Origin: Deltaproteobacteria bacterium
GTDB taxonomy: Bacteria > Myxococcota_A > Polyangia > Polyangiales > JADJMO01
Direction: 5' to 3'
NCBI GenBank assembly: GCA_016182965.1
Contig: JACPFM010000187.1
Location: 1-64,000 of the forward strand
DNA: 64,000 nt
The position numbers and the translations under genes are program-made. Below, piece after piece: positions 8,289-20,254 of this stretch. The notes under the pieces are model-generated. The model was given only the letters and a program-made list of their open reading frames with translations, was not told the origin of the DNA and did no database searches. The stretch's first letter is position 1. Each line of letters starts with the position of its first letter.

Positions 8289-8765
8289 GTGCGCGTCCGC
8301 GACATCATGACGAGGCCCGTCCGAACGATCTCCATGCAGATGAACGGCTATGAAGCCGCCAAGATGATGGAGAAAGAGGGCGTGCGCCACCTCGTCGTCC
8401 TCGACGGCGCGCGCGTCGCCGGCGTGCTGAGCGACCGCGATCTGCGCGCCGCGCAGCCCTCGATGCTGCTCGTGAAGGAGGGCTCGATGCGCAACAAGGC
8501 GCTCGGCGTCCTCCACGTCGCCGAGATGATGTCCGAGGCCCCGTTCATCGTCGACGAAGACGCGCCGGCCGAGGTGGCGCTGCGCGCGATGGAGCAGCGG
8601 AAGATCGGCTGCGTGCCGGTGGTCGATCACCAGGGAGCGCTGGTCGGGATCGTCACCGGGATGGACGTGGTCCGGCTCGCGCTCGGCCTCCTCGGCAAGA
8701 CGCCGCAGCGGCCGGTGTTCCCCGCGCTGACGCCGGCGCCGACGACCCGCATCACGAAACGCTGA
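8289..8765 (+). CDS. Two-CBS-domain protein
   Basis: 158 aa made almost entirely of a CBS pair: VRDIMTRPVRTI ... GVLSDRDLR, then VAEMMSEAPFIV ... GIVTGMDVVRLAL. Such stand-alone Bateman modules sense adenine nucleotides. The GTG start is supported by a TANNNT box six bases upstream. The 3' end overlaps the convergent methyltransferase gene by 14 bases (8752-8765). Confidence 0.85.
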   Translation: MRVRDIMTRPVRTISMQMNGYEAAKMMEKEGVRHLVVLDGARVAGVLSDRDLRAAQPSMLLVKEGSMRNKALGVLHVAEMMSEAPFIVDEDAPAEVALRAMEQRKIGCVPVVDHQGALVGIVTGMDVVRLALGLLGKTPQRPVFPALTPAPTTRITKR

Positions 8766-10259
8766 GCAGCCCCTGTCGGAGGGCGCCCTCGACGATCGGC
8801 AGCAGCGTCGCCACGATCTGCTCCCGCGGGACGCGGTGTCGCGCTGCGACGAGGGCCATCGCGGTGCGCACGTCCGGCTCGCGGTCGAGGGCAAGGACGA
8901 GATCGCGCGTCGGGGCGTTCACCTCGGTCGTCGCGACGAGCGGATCGGTCGGGTGCTCGAGGACGTAGCGCGGCGGCGCGCCGGGCGCGCCCCACACCGC
9001 GCCGACGGTGACGCCGGGAGAAATCCGGAGCCTCGCGCGCAGCAGCGCGGCGGTGCCCGCGGCGAGCAGGCGATCGGCGGCGAGCCGCGCCTCGATGCGC
9101 GCACCCGACAGCTGCGTGAGCCTCGTCGACGAGAGCGGTACGCGCGCGGTCGTCGCCCCGGCGAGAGCCTCCTCGGAGGTGACGACCAGCAGCGCCTGGG
9201 TGATCGCGCCCACGCCGAGGCGCGCGAAGTGCTCGCGGCGGCGGCGGGCGCTCGTCGCGTACGCCTCGTCGAACGTCGCGTGCTCGGCCGCGGCGTAGGC
9301 TGCGGCGATCTCGTCGGGTGAGGCGTCGCGTTCCTCGAACGACCAGAGCGAGAGCTCCGACGTGCCGATCGCGTCGCGGGCGAGCGCCGTCACCGGGCGG
9401 TCGTCGGTCCGCGGCCACTCGCCGAACACGAACGCGCGGCCGGCGAGGTGCGCGGGCAGCTCGCGGAGCATGCGGACCATCAGCTCGTCGCCGCGGGCGC
9501 CGCCGTGCATGTACGTCGCGTCGGGCGCCCCCTCGGGGCGCGCGACGAAGGGCGGCTGCGAGACGATCAAGTCGAAGCGCTCGCCGGCGACCGGCGCGAA
9601 CAGATCGCCGACCCTGAGCTCGACGTTGTCGACGGCGTTGACCGCCGCGTTGACGCGCGCGAGCAGCGCCGCGCGCGGGTTGATGTCGACGCCGACGGCG
9701 ACCCGCGCGTTGCGCGCGAGGCAGAGGGCCGCCGCGCCCGCGCCGCACCCGACGTCGAGCACGCGATCGACGGGGGAGCTCGGCACCGCCGCGCGACAGA
9801 GCCCGATGGTCGTGGTGCCGACCGCCATCACGGCGTCGCCGCCGAGGCGCAGCGGATCGCCGAGCAGGAGCAGGTGATCGAGCGGCGTCAGCGTGAGCTG
9901 CGCGGCCACGCCCTTCGGGTGCCGGGCGAGCACCTCGGCGTCGAGCAGCGCGCCCGTGATCGACGCGCCGAGCGCCCGGACCACGTCGTCGGCGGGCACC
10001 GCGTCTTCGAAGCAGAGCAGGCGCAGCAGGGTAGCGATGTCGTCGCGGCTGGCGCGCAGGCGCCTCCGGCGCACCGGCGCGCGCAGCTCGATGGGGACGC
10101 CGCGGCCGATGCGCAGGGCGCCTTGGCGCGCGCCAGCGAGGTCGAGGTCGCGCAGGCGCGCGCCGAGGGCGCGCCACACCGCGGGGGGGACGCGCGCGAG
10201 CTTCGACGCGTCGACGAGGCCGCTCGTGACACCACTCATGACACCACTCATGACACCAC

Positions 10260-10263
<4 letters not shown>
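8752..10263 (-). CDS. Class I SAM-dependent methyltransferase (PrmC/N6-adenine-like) with flanking domains
   Basis: 503 aa. Motif I VLDVGCGAGAA lies at about 168-178 and the catalytic loop is SQPPF (235-239), a variant of the (N/D)PPY motif of glutamine- and adenine-amino methyltransferases. An N-terminal domain of about 160 residues and a C-terminal winged-helix-like domain ending GALRQGLLSVS flank it. The upstream gene has the same architecture but no SAM motif, so the two look like tandem paralogues. ATG 10263 overlaps the upstream stop (ATGA). Three in-frame ATGs occur every 12 bases through a tandem repeat, so the true start is ambiguous. Confidence 0.78.
10228..10263 (-). repeat. 12-bp tandem repeat carrying three successive start codons
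   Basis: Three exact copies of ATGAGTGGTGTC encode MSGV-MSGV-MSGV at the N-terminus of the methyltransferase. The first ATG overlaps the preceding stop codon. Each unit also holds a TGA in the upstream frame. Gain or loss of units would move the start without a frameshift. Confidence 0.9.
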
Positions 10264-12502
<2,239 letters not shown>

Positions 12503-12518
12503 CTAAGCGTCGGGCGCG

Positions 12519-14987
<2,469 letters not shown>

Positions 14988-15010
14988 CCGTCGCCGTGGC
15001 GTCGAGCCCG

Positions 15011-15034
15011 GCGTGGACCCGGGCGGGTCCACGC
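15011..15034. terminator. Hairpin between convergent leuS and lipoprotein gene
   Basis: GCGTGGACCC, loop GGGC, GGGTCCACGC form a perfect 10-bp stem. It lies 24 bases after the leuS stop and 13 bases from the stop of the convergent gene. There is no T-tract on either side, so it is a bidirectional terminator candidate without the classical uridine run. Confidence 0.6.
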
Positions 15035-15046
15035 GTGACCGGCGAT

Positions 15047-15544
15047 TCAGGGCTGCGCGCCCGTCACCGAGCGATAGGTCGCGCTCGTCGCCCGCTGGTA
15101 ACCGCTGCCGCGCGGCAGGTACTTGAAGTAGAAGAACATGTTCTCGTTCCACGACGGCGTACGCGCGATCCATGCCTCGCCGGTGGTGGTGACCGCGATC
15201 GGGTCGCCCATCGGCCGGTAGCGATCGGAACAGGTCGTCGCGCCTGGCGCGGCGTAGCAGTTGTAGAACTGCACGTACCCGCCCGTCACGGGCTGGGAGG
15301 TCCCCGCGTCGAGGACGACGGCGGTGTACGTGACGTAGTCGTTTCCCAGCACGTTCCAGACCCCAGCGGGGCTCTCGGTCCCCGGGCTGGCGTAGAACTG
15401 CAGGGTGACGTCGAGCGGCGCTGCCTGCGCGCTGACGCCCTGCGCGCTCTCGCGCGTCGGCTCTTGGGCGTCGCTCCCGGCGATGCAACCCGACACCATC
15501 GCAACTGCACAACCGACCGCGATCAGCGCGCCTCGATTCGCCAT
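15047..15544 (-). CDS. Small secreted lipoprotein, unknown function
   Basis: 165 aa. An N-terminal signal with lipobox MVSGC is followed by a low-complexity Gln/Ala segment and a compact beta-rich domain with two cysteines (YVQFYNCYAA, TTCSDRY) that could form a disulfide. I do not recognise the family. ATG 15544 is preceded by GGGGGAGAC. Confidence 0.7.
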   Translation of the reverse strand: MANRGALIAVGCAVAMVSGCIAGSDAQEPTRESAQGVSAQAAPLDVTLQFYASPGTESPAGVWNVLGNDYVTYTAVVLDAGTSQPVTGGYVQFYNCYAAPGATTCSDRYRPMGDPIAVTTTGEAWIARTPSWNENMFFYFKYLPRGSGYQRATSATYRSVTGAQP

Positions 15545-15796
15545 GTCTCCCCCCTGTTCGAGAGACCCTCTCGCAAGCGTCGTTCCATCGGCGCTCGGAT
15601 GGCGGTGTGCGGCCGTTGCGCGACCCGACCGACCCCGTGCGTGCCCAATGCAGGCGACACGCATGGACGGCTCGTGGCATCGGCCGCTTCGCCGCCGCGC
15701 CTCTCGTCGGCGGAGCGTCGCCGTGGTCATGGCTGCACTTCGCGCGAAGGGGGCGAGGAGGCCGAGCATCGCAGCCTGGACGGCCGAACGCCGCGT

Positions 15797-15811
15797 GCTA
15801 GCCTGTCTAGC
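15797..15811 (+). promoter_or_regulatory. Candidate toxin-antitoxin operator GCTAG-N5-CTAGC
   Basis: A perfect inverted repeat, GCTAG cctgt CTAGC, ends three bases before the antitoxin ATG and overlaps a TGCTAG -10-like element. Phd/YefM antitoxins autorepress through short palindromes at this position. Confidence 0.5.
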
Positions 15812-15814
15812 CAG

Positions 15815-16087
15815 ATGGCGAAGTCGACACCGAGACGTTGGCAGCTGCAGGACGCGAAGAACCGCTTCTCCGAGGTGGTCAGCGAAGCCGAGCGCACCGG
15901 CCCACAGATCGTGACCCGCCGCGGCACCGAAGCGGCCGTCGTCCTCTCGTACGACGACTACCGGGCCCTCACCAAATCGCGGCGCGGGCGCACGCTGGTC
16001 GACGTCTTGCTGGCGGCTCCCAAGGTGCCTGGTGGTCTTCGAGTCGATCGCCGCGACGACCTCGATCGAGGCGTCGACGTCGAATGA
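15815..16087 (+). CDS. Phd/YefM-type antitoxin
   Basis: 90 aa. The N-terminal region WQLQDAKNRFSEVVSEAE and VTRRGTEAAVVLSYDDYRAL is the classic Phd/YefM DNA-binding fold; the C-terminal tail (about 25 residues, charged) should wrap the toxin. Its stop codon overlaps the toxin ATG (ATGA). It should neutralise the downstream PIN-domain ribonuclease and repress the operon with it. Confidence 0.9.
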   Translation: MAKSTPRRWQLQDAKNRFSEVVSEAERTGPQIVTRRGTEAAVVLSYDDYRALTKSRRGRTLVDVLLAAPKVPGGLRVDRRDDLDRGVDVE

Positions 16088-16506
16088 GCTACCTGCTCGA
16101 TACGTGCGTGGTGTCCGAACCGACGAAGCCCCGTCCATCCGCGGCCGTGCTCGCCTGGCTGCGTTCGGTGGACCCTGACGCGCTGCACGTGAGCGTCATC
16201 ACCATCGGCGAACTGGAGCGCGGCATCGAGCGGCTGCCCGACGGCGCCCGTAGGCGTGCCCTCCGCGGCTGGCTGGAGCAGCTCCGCGGCGAAGCGACCT
16301 CGCGTCTCCTTCCGGTGACCGATGCGGTCGCCACGGAGTGGGGCCGCTTGATGGCCGCCGCGGAGAGGCGAGGCGCCGTGCTCCCCGTGATGGACGCGCT
16401 GATCGGCGCGACCGCGATCGTCCACGGCCTCACGGTCGTCACTCGAAACACCTCGGACATCGGCCGGACGGGCGCCGCGATGCTCGATCCCTGGCACGGG
16501 GCGTGA
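16084..16506 (+). CDS. vapC: VapC-type PIN-domain toxin
   Basis: 140 aa ribonuclease toxin. The PIN acidic residues are visible: D6 in LLDTCVVSE, the conserved E of TIGELERGIE, D in VMDALIGATA and the TRNTSDIGRTG box near the C-terminus. Translation is coupled to the antitoxin by a four-base overlap. The TGA overlaps a GTG that opens the molybdopterin-oxidoreductase relic. Confidence 0.92.
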   Translation: MSYLLDTCVVSEPTKPRPSAAVLAWLRSVDPDALHVSVITIGELERGIERLPDGARRRALRGWLEQLRGEATSRLLPVTDAVATEWGRLMAAAERRGAVLPVMDALIGATAIVHGLTVVTRNTSDIGRTGAAMLDPWHGA

Positions 16507-16739
16507 CCCTGCGAAGCAAGCCTGACGTCGATGTCGACGACACGGTCCGGCCGGGCATGGTCACCCTGCCTCACGGCTACGGCATGCGCTACGGCGGCGG
16601 CCATCCGCTCGGACCGCAGGTCAACCGCCTGACGGCGAGCGAGCACTGTGATCCCCTGGCGCGGACGCCGTATCACAAGCACGTCCCGGTGCGCGTGCGC
16701 CCGGCGCCCGCTCGAGAGACCCCAGGAGAGCCGTCATGA
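16503..16739 (+). pseudogene. C-terminal relic of a molybdopterin-dependent oxidoreductase
   Basis: The 78 residues contain PGMVTLPHGYGMRYG, PQVNRLTAS and DPLARTPYHKHVPVRV, which resembles the last part of the C-terminal domain of formate-dehydrogenase/nitrate-reductase-like Mo-bisPGD enzymes. The catalytic 600 or more residues that should precede it are absent; the toxin-antitoxin pair occupies that place. It opens with GTG overlapping the VapC stop and its TGA overlaps the next ATG, so it may still be translated. Confidence 0.6.
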
Positions 16740-17587
16740 CGAGCTTCAGCAGCATCGCGTACGAGGTGAGCGGCCGCGTCGCCACCATCACGTTGAACCG
16801 ACCGCACCGGCTCAACGCGATCGACGAGCGCATGCCCGACGAGATCGCCGCCGCCGTCGCCGCCGCCAACGCCGACAAGGGCGTGCACGTCATCGTCCTC
16901 ACCGGCGCCGGTCGGTCGTTCTGCGCCGGCTACGACCTGCAGGACTACGCGGAGCGCCCCGGCGAGAACCCCGGCGTCCAGGAGATGCCGTGGGACCCGA
17001 TGGTCGACTTCCAGATGATGTACGGCAACACGCAGAAGTTCATGTCGTTGTGGCGCTCGTACAAGCCGACCATCGCCAAGGTGCGCGGGCACGCCGTGGC
17101 GGGCGGCAGCGACATCGCGCTCACGTGCGATCTGGTCGTCATGGCGGAGGACGCGAAGATCGGCTACCCGCCGGCGCGCGTGTGGGGCGTGCCGACCACG
17201 GCAATGTGGGTGTATCGGGTGGGCGCCGAGCGGGCCAAGCGCATGTTGCTGACCGGCGATCTGATCTCCGGCGTCGAGGCCGCGGCGATGGGACTCGTGA
17301 GCAAGTGCGTCGCCGAGCCCGAGCTCGACGCCGAGGTCGACGCGCTCGCTCGTCGTATCGCGAGCGTGCCCCGCAATCAGCTGATGATGAACAAGCTGAT
17401 GATCAACGCGGCGTTCGACAACATGGGCCTGACGACCACGCAGATGTTCGCCACGCTGTTCGACGGCGCCGCGCGACACACGCCCGAGGGGCTCTGGTTC
17501 AAGCGCCGCGCCGAGGAGGTCGGCTTCAAGCAGGCCGTGCAGGAGCGCGACTCCGGCGATCCCATCGCGCCCGGCGTGTCCAGGTGA
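16736..17587 (+). CDS. Crotonase-family enoyl-CoA hydratase/isomerase
   Basis: 283 aa. Crotonase fold with the substrate loop GAGRSFCAGYDL and the oxyanion glycine pair VAGGSD. At the first catalytic-glutamate position there is aspartate (GGSDIAL). At the second, the usual PE(I/V) is replaced by PPAR (IGYPPARVWGVP). Classical hydration is therefore uncertain and a variant reaction is possible. ATG 16736 has AGGAGA seven bases upstream. Confidence 0.85.
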   Translation: MTSFSSIAYEVSGRVATITLNRPHRLNAIDERMPDEIAAAVAAANADKGVHVIVLTGAGRSFCAGYDLQDYAERPGENPGVQEMPWDPMVDFQMMYGNTQKFMSLWRSYKPTIAKVRGHAVAGGSDIALTCDLVVMAEDAKIGYPPARVWGVPTTAMWVYRVGAERAKRMLLTGDLISGVEAAAMGLVSKCVAEPELDAEVDALARRIASVPRNQLMMNKLMINAAFDNMGLTTTQMFATLFDGAARHTPEGLWFKRRAEEVGFKQAVQERDSGDPIAPGVSR

Positions 17588-17628
17588 CCGGCGGCGGGGC
17601 TTCGGCGGTAACGGCCTCGTGACTGACC

Positions 17629-17649
17629 GGCACGTGCCAGGCACGTGCC
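17629..17649. promoter_or_regulatory. Two tandem GGCACGTGCC palindromes
   Basis: Two perfect 10-bp palindromes are separated by a single A (17629-17638, 17640-17649). They could bind a symmetric repressor or, in RNA, form an 8-bp stem with loop CCAGG. They lie between the crotonase stop and the Cys-rich lipoprotein start, so either operator or terminator is possible. Confidence 0.45.
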
Positions 17650-17765
17650 GCACCGGGGCACGCCCGGCCGCCGGGAAATCGCCAGGATTCTCGCGCACAG
17701 CGCTGGACCACCGATTGCACGAGCGCGCCCGACCAGAGCGTCGCCCACGTCAACAGGAGGAGTTC

Positions 17766-19214
17766 ATGCGCAGGTCTTCCCTTCGTCTCGGAGCAATCGT
17801 CACCGTCTTCGCGTCCACCTTGATCGCGTGCGGTTCGGACTCGAACGGCACCACCGCCACGACGGACGGTGCCGTGTCCTCCCCCGACAGCGCCAGCGAC
17901 ACGCTCGCGGCGAACGACACGGGCTCGCGCGTCGACTCCGGCGCGATCGACTCCGGCGCGATCGACTCCGGCGCGATCGACTCCGGCGCGGCGACCGAGG
18001 AGACGGGGACCGACGGCGGCGGCGCCGTGGACTGCACGGGCAAGCCGGACGGCACCGACTGCGGCGGCGGCAGCATCTGCGTGAAGGGCCTCTGCGCCGG
18101 CTCCAGCTGTGGAGACGGGTACGTCGACGGCGCAAACGGGGAGGAGTGCGACGACGCAAACGCCGTCTCGGGCGACGGCTGCAGCCTCTGCAAGTTCGAC
18201 TGCAAGGCCGCCGCCGATTGCGACAACGGAAACGTCTGCGACGGCGCCGAGACCTGCAACGCCTCGACCCACGTGTGCGGCAGCTCGAGCGCGCCCGCCG
18301 ACGGCACCACCTGCACGCTCGCCGCGGGCGGATCCGGCACGTGCAAGGCCAAGGCGTGCGTGAAAGCAGGATGCGGGAACAGCCTCGTCGAGGCAGGCGA
18401 GGACTGCGACGACGGCGACACGGACGACACGGACGGCTGCACCAAGCTGTGCAGGTTCACGTGCGCGACGGCCGCGGACTGCGACGACGGCAACAAGTGC
18501 AACGGCACCGAGACCTGCGACGCGACGACGCACAAGTGCTCCGCCGGCACGGCGGTGACCTGCTCGCCGAAGACCGGCTGCACGGGCACCTGCGATCCGG
18601 CGACCGGCGCCTGCACCTATCCCGACGCCGACAAGGACGGATCGCCGTGCGACAAGGACTGCATCGACGCCGATCCGGCGGTGTTCCCGGGCGCGTACGA
18701 GTGCAAGGACGGCAAGGACAACGACTGCGATGGGTCGACGGCCGACGGCACCGCGCCGAGCTGCATCTGCTTCGCCGATCCCGATCGCGACGGCTATGCC
18801 GGCACAGGCGCGTCGACGGTCAGCTCGGCAGGGGCGTGTCCCGACGCGTACACCCGTCGCCCGCCGGCCGACGCCGCGAGCACCGACTGCGCGATCTACA
18901 ACGCCTCGGCCCACCCCGGCCAGCGCGCGTGGTTCAGCAGCACATACTGCAAGACCCTCGTGATCGGCAGCTGCCCGCTCTCCTCGATCTCGTGGGACTA
19001 CGACTGCAGCGGCGCGGCAGAGAAGCGCTGGACGACATCGTCGTCCATCAGCTGTCCGGGCGCGACGTCCGCGAAGGAGTGCCTCGTGCGCAGCGGCTGG
19101 ATCGGCGCGGCCCCGGCCTGCGGCGCGAGCGGCTCATACCGCACGTGCACCTGGAGCTCGCTGTCGCTGTCCTGCTCGGGCACCGAGACGAGCCGCAAGC
19201 AGGAGTGTCACTGA
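17766..19214 (+). CDS. Large Cys-rich lipoprotein with DUF4215-like and metal-binding repeats
   Basis: 482 aa. Lipobox LIAC, then a Ser/Thr/Asp-rich linker with a DSGAI repeat. Two DUF4215-like repeats follow (CGDGYVDGANGEECDDANAV; CGNSLVEAGEDCDDGD), each with a CDNGN/CDDGN companion box. A putative metal-binding motif comes next (DADKDGSPCDKDCIDADPAV then DNDCDGS), and then an unrecognised Cys/Trp-rich domain of about 120 residues. This architecture is typical of myxobacterial cell-surface lipoproteins. ATG 17766 has AGGAGG seven bases upstream. Confidence 0.85.
   Translation: MRRSSLRLGAIVTVFASTLIACGSDSNGTTATTDGAVSSPDSASDTLAANDTGSRVDSGAIDSGAIDSGAIDSGAATEETGTDGGGAVDCTGKPDGTDCGGGSICVKGLCAGSSCGDGYVDGANGEECDDANAVSGDGCSLCKFDCKAAADCDNGNVCDGAETCNASTHVCGSSSAPADGTTCTLAAGGSGTCKAKACVKAGCGNSLVEAGEDCDDGDTDDTDGCTKLCRFTCATAADCDDGNKCNGTETCDATTHKCSAGTAVTCSPKTGCTGTCDPATGACTYPDADKDGSPCDKDCIDADPAVFPGAYECKDGKDNDCDGSTADGTAPSCICFADPDRDGYAGTGASTVSSAGACPDAYTRRPPADAASTDCAIYNASAHPGQRAWFSSTYCKTLVIGSCPLSSISWDYDCSGAAEKRWTTSSSISCPGATSAKECLVRSGWIGAAPACGASGSYRTCTWSSLSLSCSGTETSRKQECH
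17934..17990 (+). repeat. 15-bp in-frame tandem repeat (DSGAI)
   Basis: Unit GACTCCGGCGCGATC occurs 3.8 times without mismatch inside the linker just after the lipobox. Being a multiple of three, it can change length without breaking the frame, giving a variable-length surface tether. Confidence 0.9.
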
Positions 19215-19514
19215 GTACCAGCTCCGCGGCGACGTGTGCAGCACGTCGCCCTCGCGAAGCGACCCTCGACCTCGGCGCGCGTCGCGTGATCGCGCGCAGT
19301 GATCGACTACACCTGCGGCGTCGCCGCGAGCGACGCGCGACGCGCACCGTCTCGCACTTTTCTTCGGTCGCGTCCGACCGCGGAGTGGAGTCCGCAGCGA
19401 GGGCAAAAGGCCCGGCGATCCGCGCGACGCGTCTGCAAGCAAACGTGGGAGACGGTCGCGCGATGCGGCAGGCGCGACCTCCTCCACGCCCAAGCCGCGC
19501 ACGCATTCGCGGGC
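19215..19514. other. Intergenic region, no gene seen
   Basis: I find no convincing gene on either strand between the two lipoproteins. It presumably holds the terminator of the first and promoter of the second, but no hairpin of note is visible. Confidence 0.4.
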
Positions 19515-19520
19515 TAACGT
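19515..19520 (+). promoter_or_regulatory. -10-like TAACGT, leaderless geometry
   Basis: TAACGT ends seven bases before ATG 19528 with no ribosome binding site in between. It supports ATG 19528 over the in-frame GTG 19519. Confidence 0.45.
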
Positions 19521-19527
19521 GTCGCGC

Positions 19528-20172
19528 ATGAAGAAGCTCACGTCTCTTCGACTCCTCGGTGCGATCGCGATCGCCTTTGCCACGGCTGCGACCAGCGCCG
19601 GCTGCATGATGCACGGCCATGCGAGCGCCTCGGCGTCCGCGATGCCCGTGGAGTTCGCGTCGCGTCCGACCCTGGTCGCGATCGGGGGCGGCGTCTGGGT
19701 CGTCCGCGCGTCGGCGCATGCGACGTACTACGTCGGCGACAGCTACTGGGTGGTCCGCGAAGGCGTCTGGTACCGCTCGACCACGTGGGACGGCGGCTGG
19801 GTGGTCGTCGAGGCCAACCTCGTTCCGCGCGTGATCGTGACCCGCAACCACACGGCCTACGTGCTCTACCAAGGGAGCGCGAGCGCGCAGACGATGGACG
19901 CGCCCGAGCCGGCGCGGCCGGAGATCGTCGCGTCGAAGGACCCGCCCTCCGGCAAGGGCGACGATCTCCCCGGCGTCGGCAACAAGCGCAAGGAAGCGGG
20001 CGAGCAGCCCGGCACCGTCGGAAAGGGCCTCGGCAAGGACGAGCCGAAGGGCGCCGAGCCGCCGAAGAAGGAAGCGAAGGCCGAGGACAAGGCGGACAAG
20101 CAGGAAGCCAAGGCCGACAAGAAGGAACCGAAGGCCGAGAAGAAGGCGGACAAGGGCGAGAAGAAGAAATAG
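19528..20172 (+). CDS. Lipoprotein with Lys/Glu-rich C-terminal tail
   Basis: 214 aa. Signal peptide with lipobox TSAGC, then a beta-rich domain dominated by Tyr/Trp/Val (VWVVRASAHATYYVGDSYWV). The last 80 residues are a low-complexity Lys/Glu/Ala tail, probably disordered or coiled and able to bind peptidoglycan or acidic surfaces. The family is not recognised. Confidence 0.7.
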   Translation: MKKLTSLRLLGAIAIAFATAATSAGCMMHGHASASASAMPVEFASRPTLVAIGGGVWVVRASAHATYYVGDSYWVVREGVWYRSTTWDGGWVVVEANLVPRVIVTRNHTAYVLYQGSASAQTMDAPEPARPEIVASKDPPSGKGDDLPGVGNKRKEAGEQPGTVGKGLGKDEPKGAEPPKKEAKAEDKADKQEAKADKKEPKAEKKADKGEKKK

Positions 20173-20254
20173 CGATCCAGGACGCGACACGGCGGACGGC
20201 GGCGTCGCGCCCGGGAGGCGCGGCGCCGCCGTCGTGCTATGAGCCGTCGCCGTC

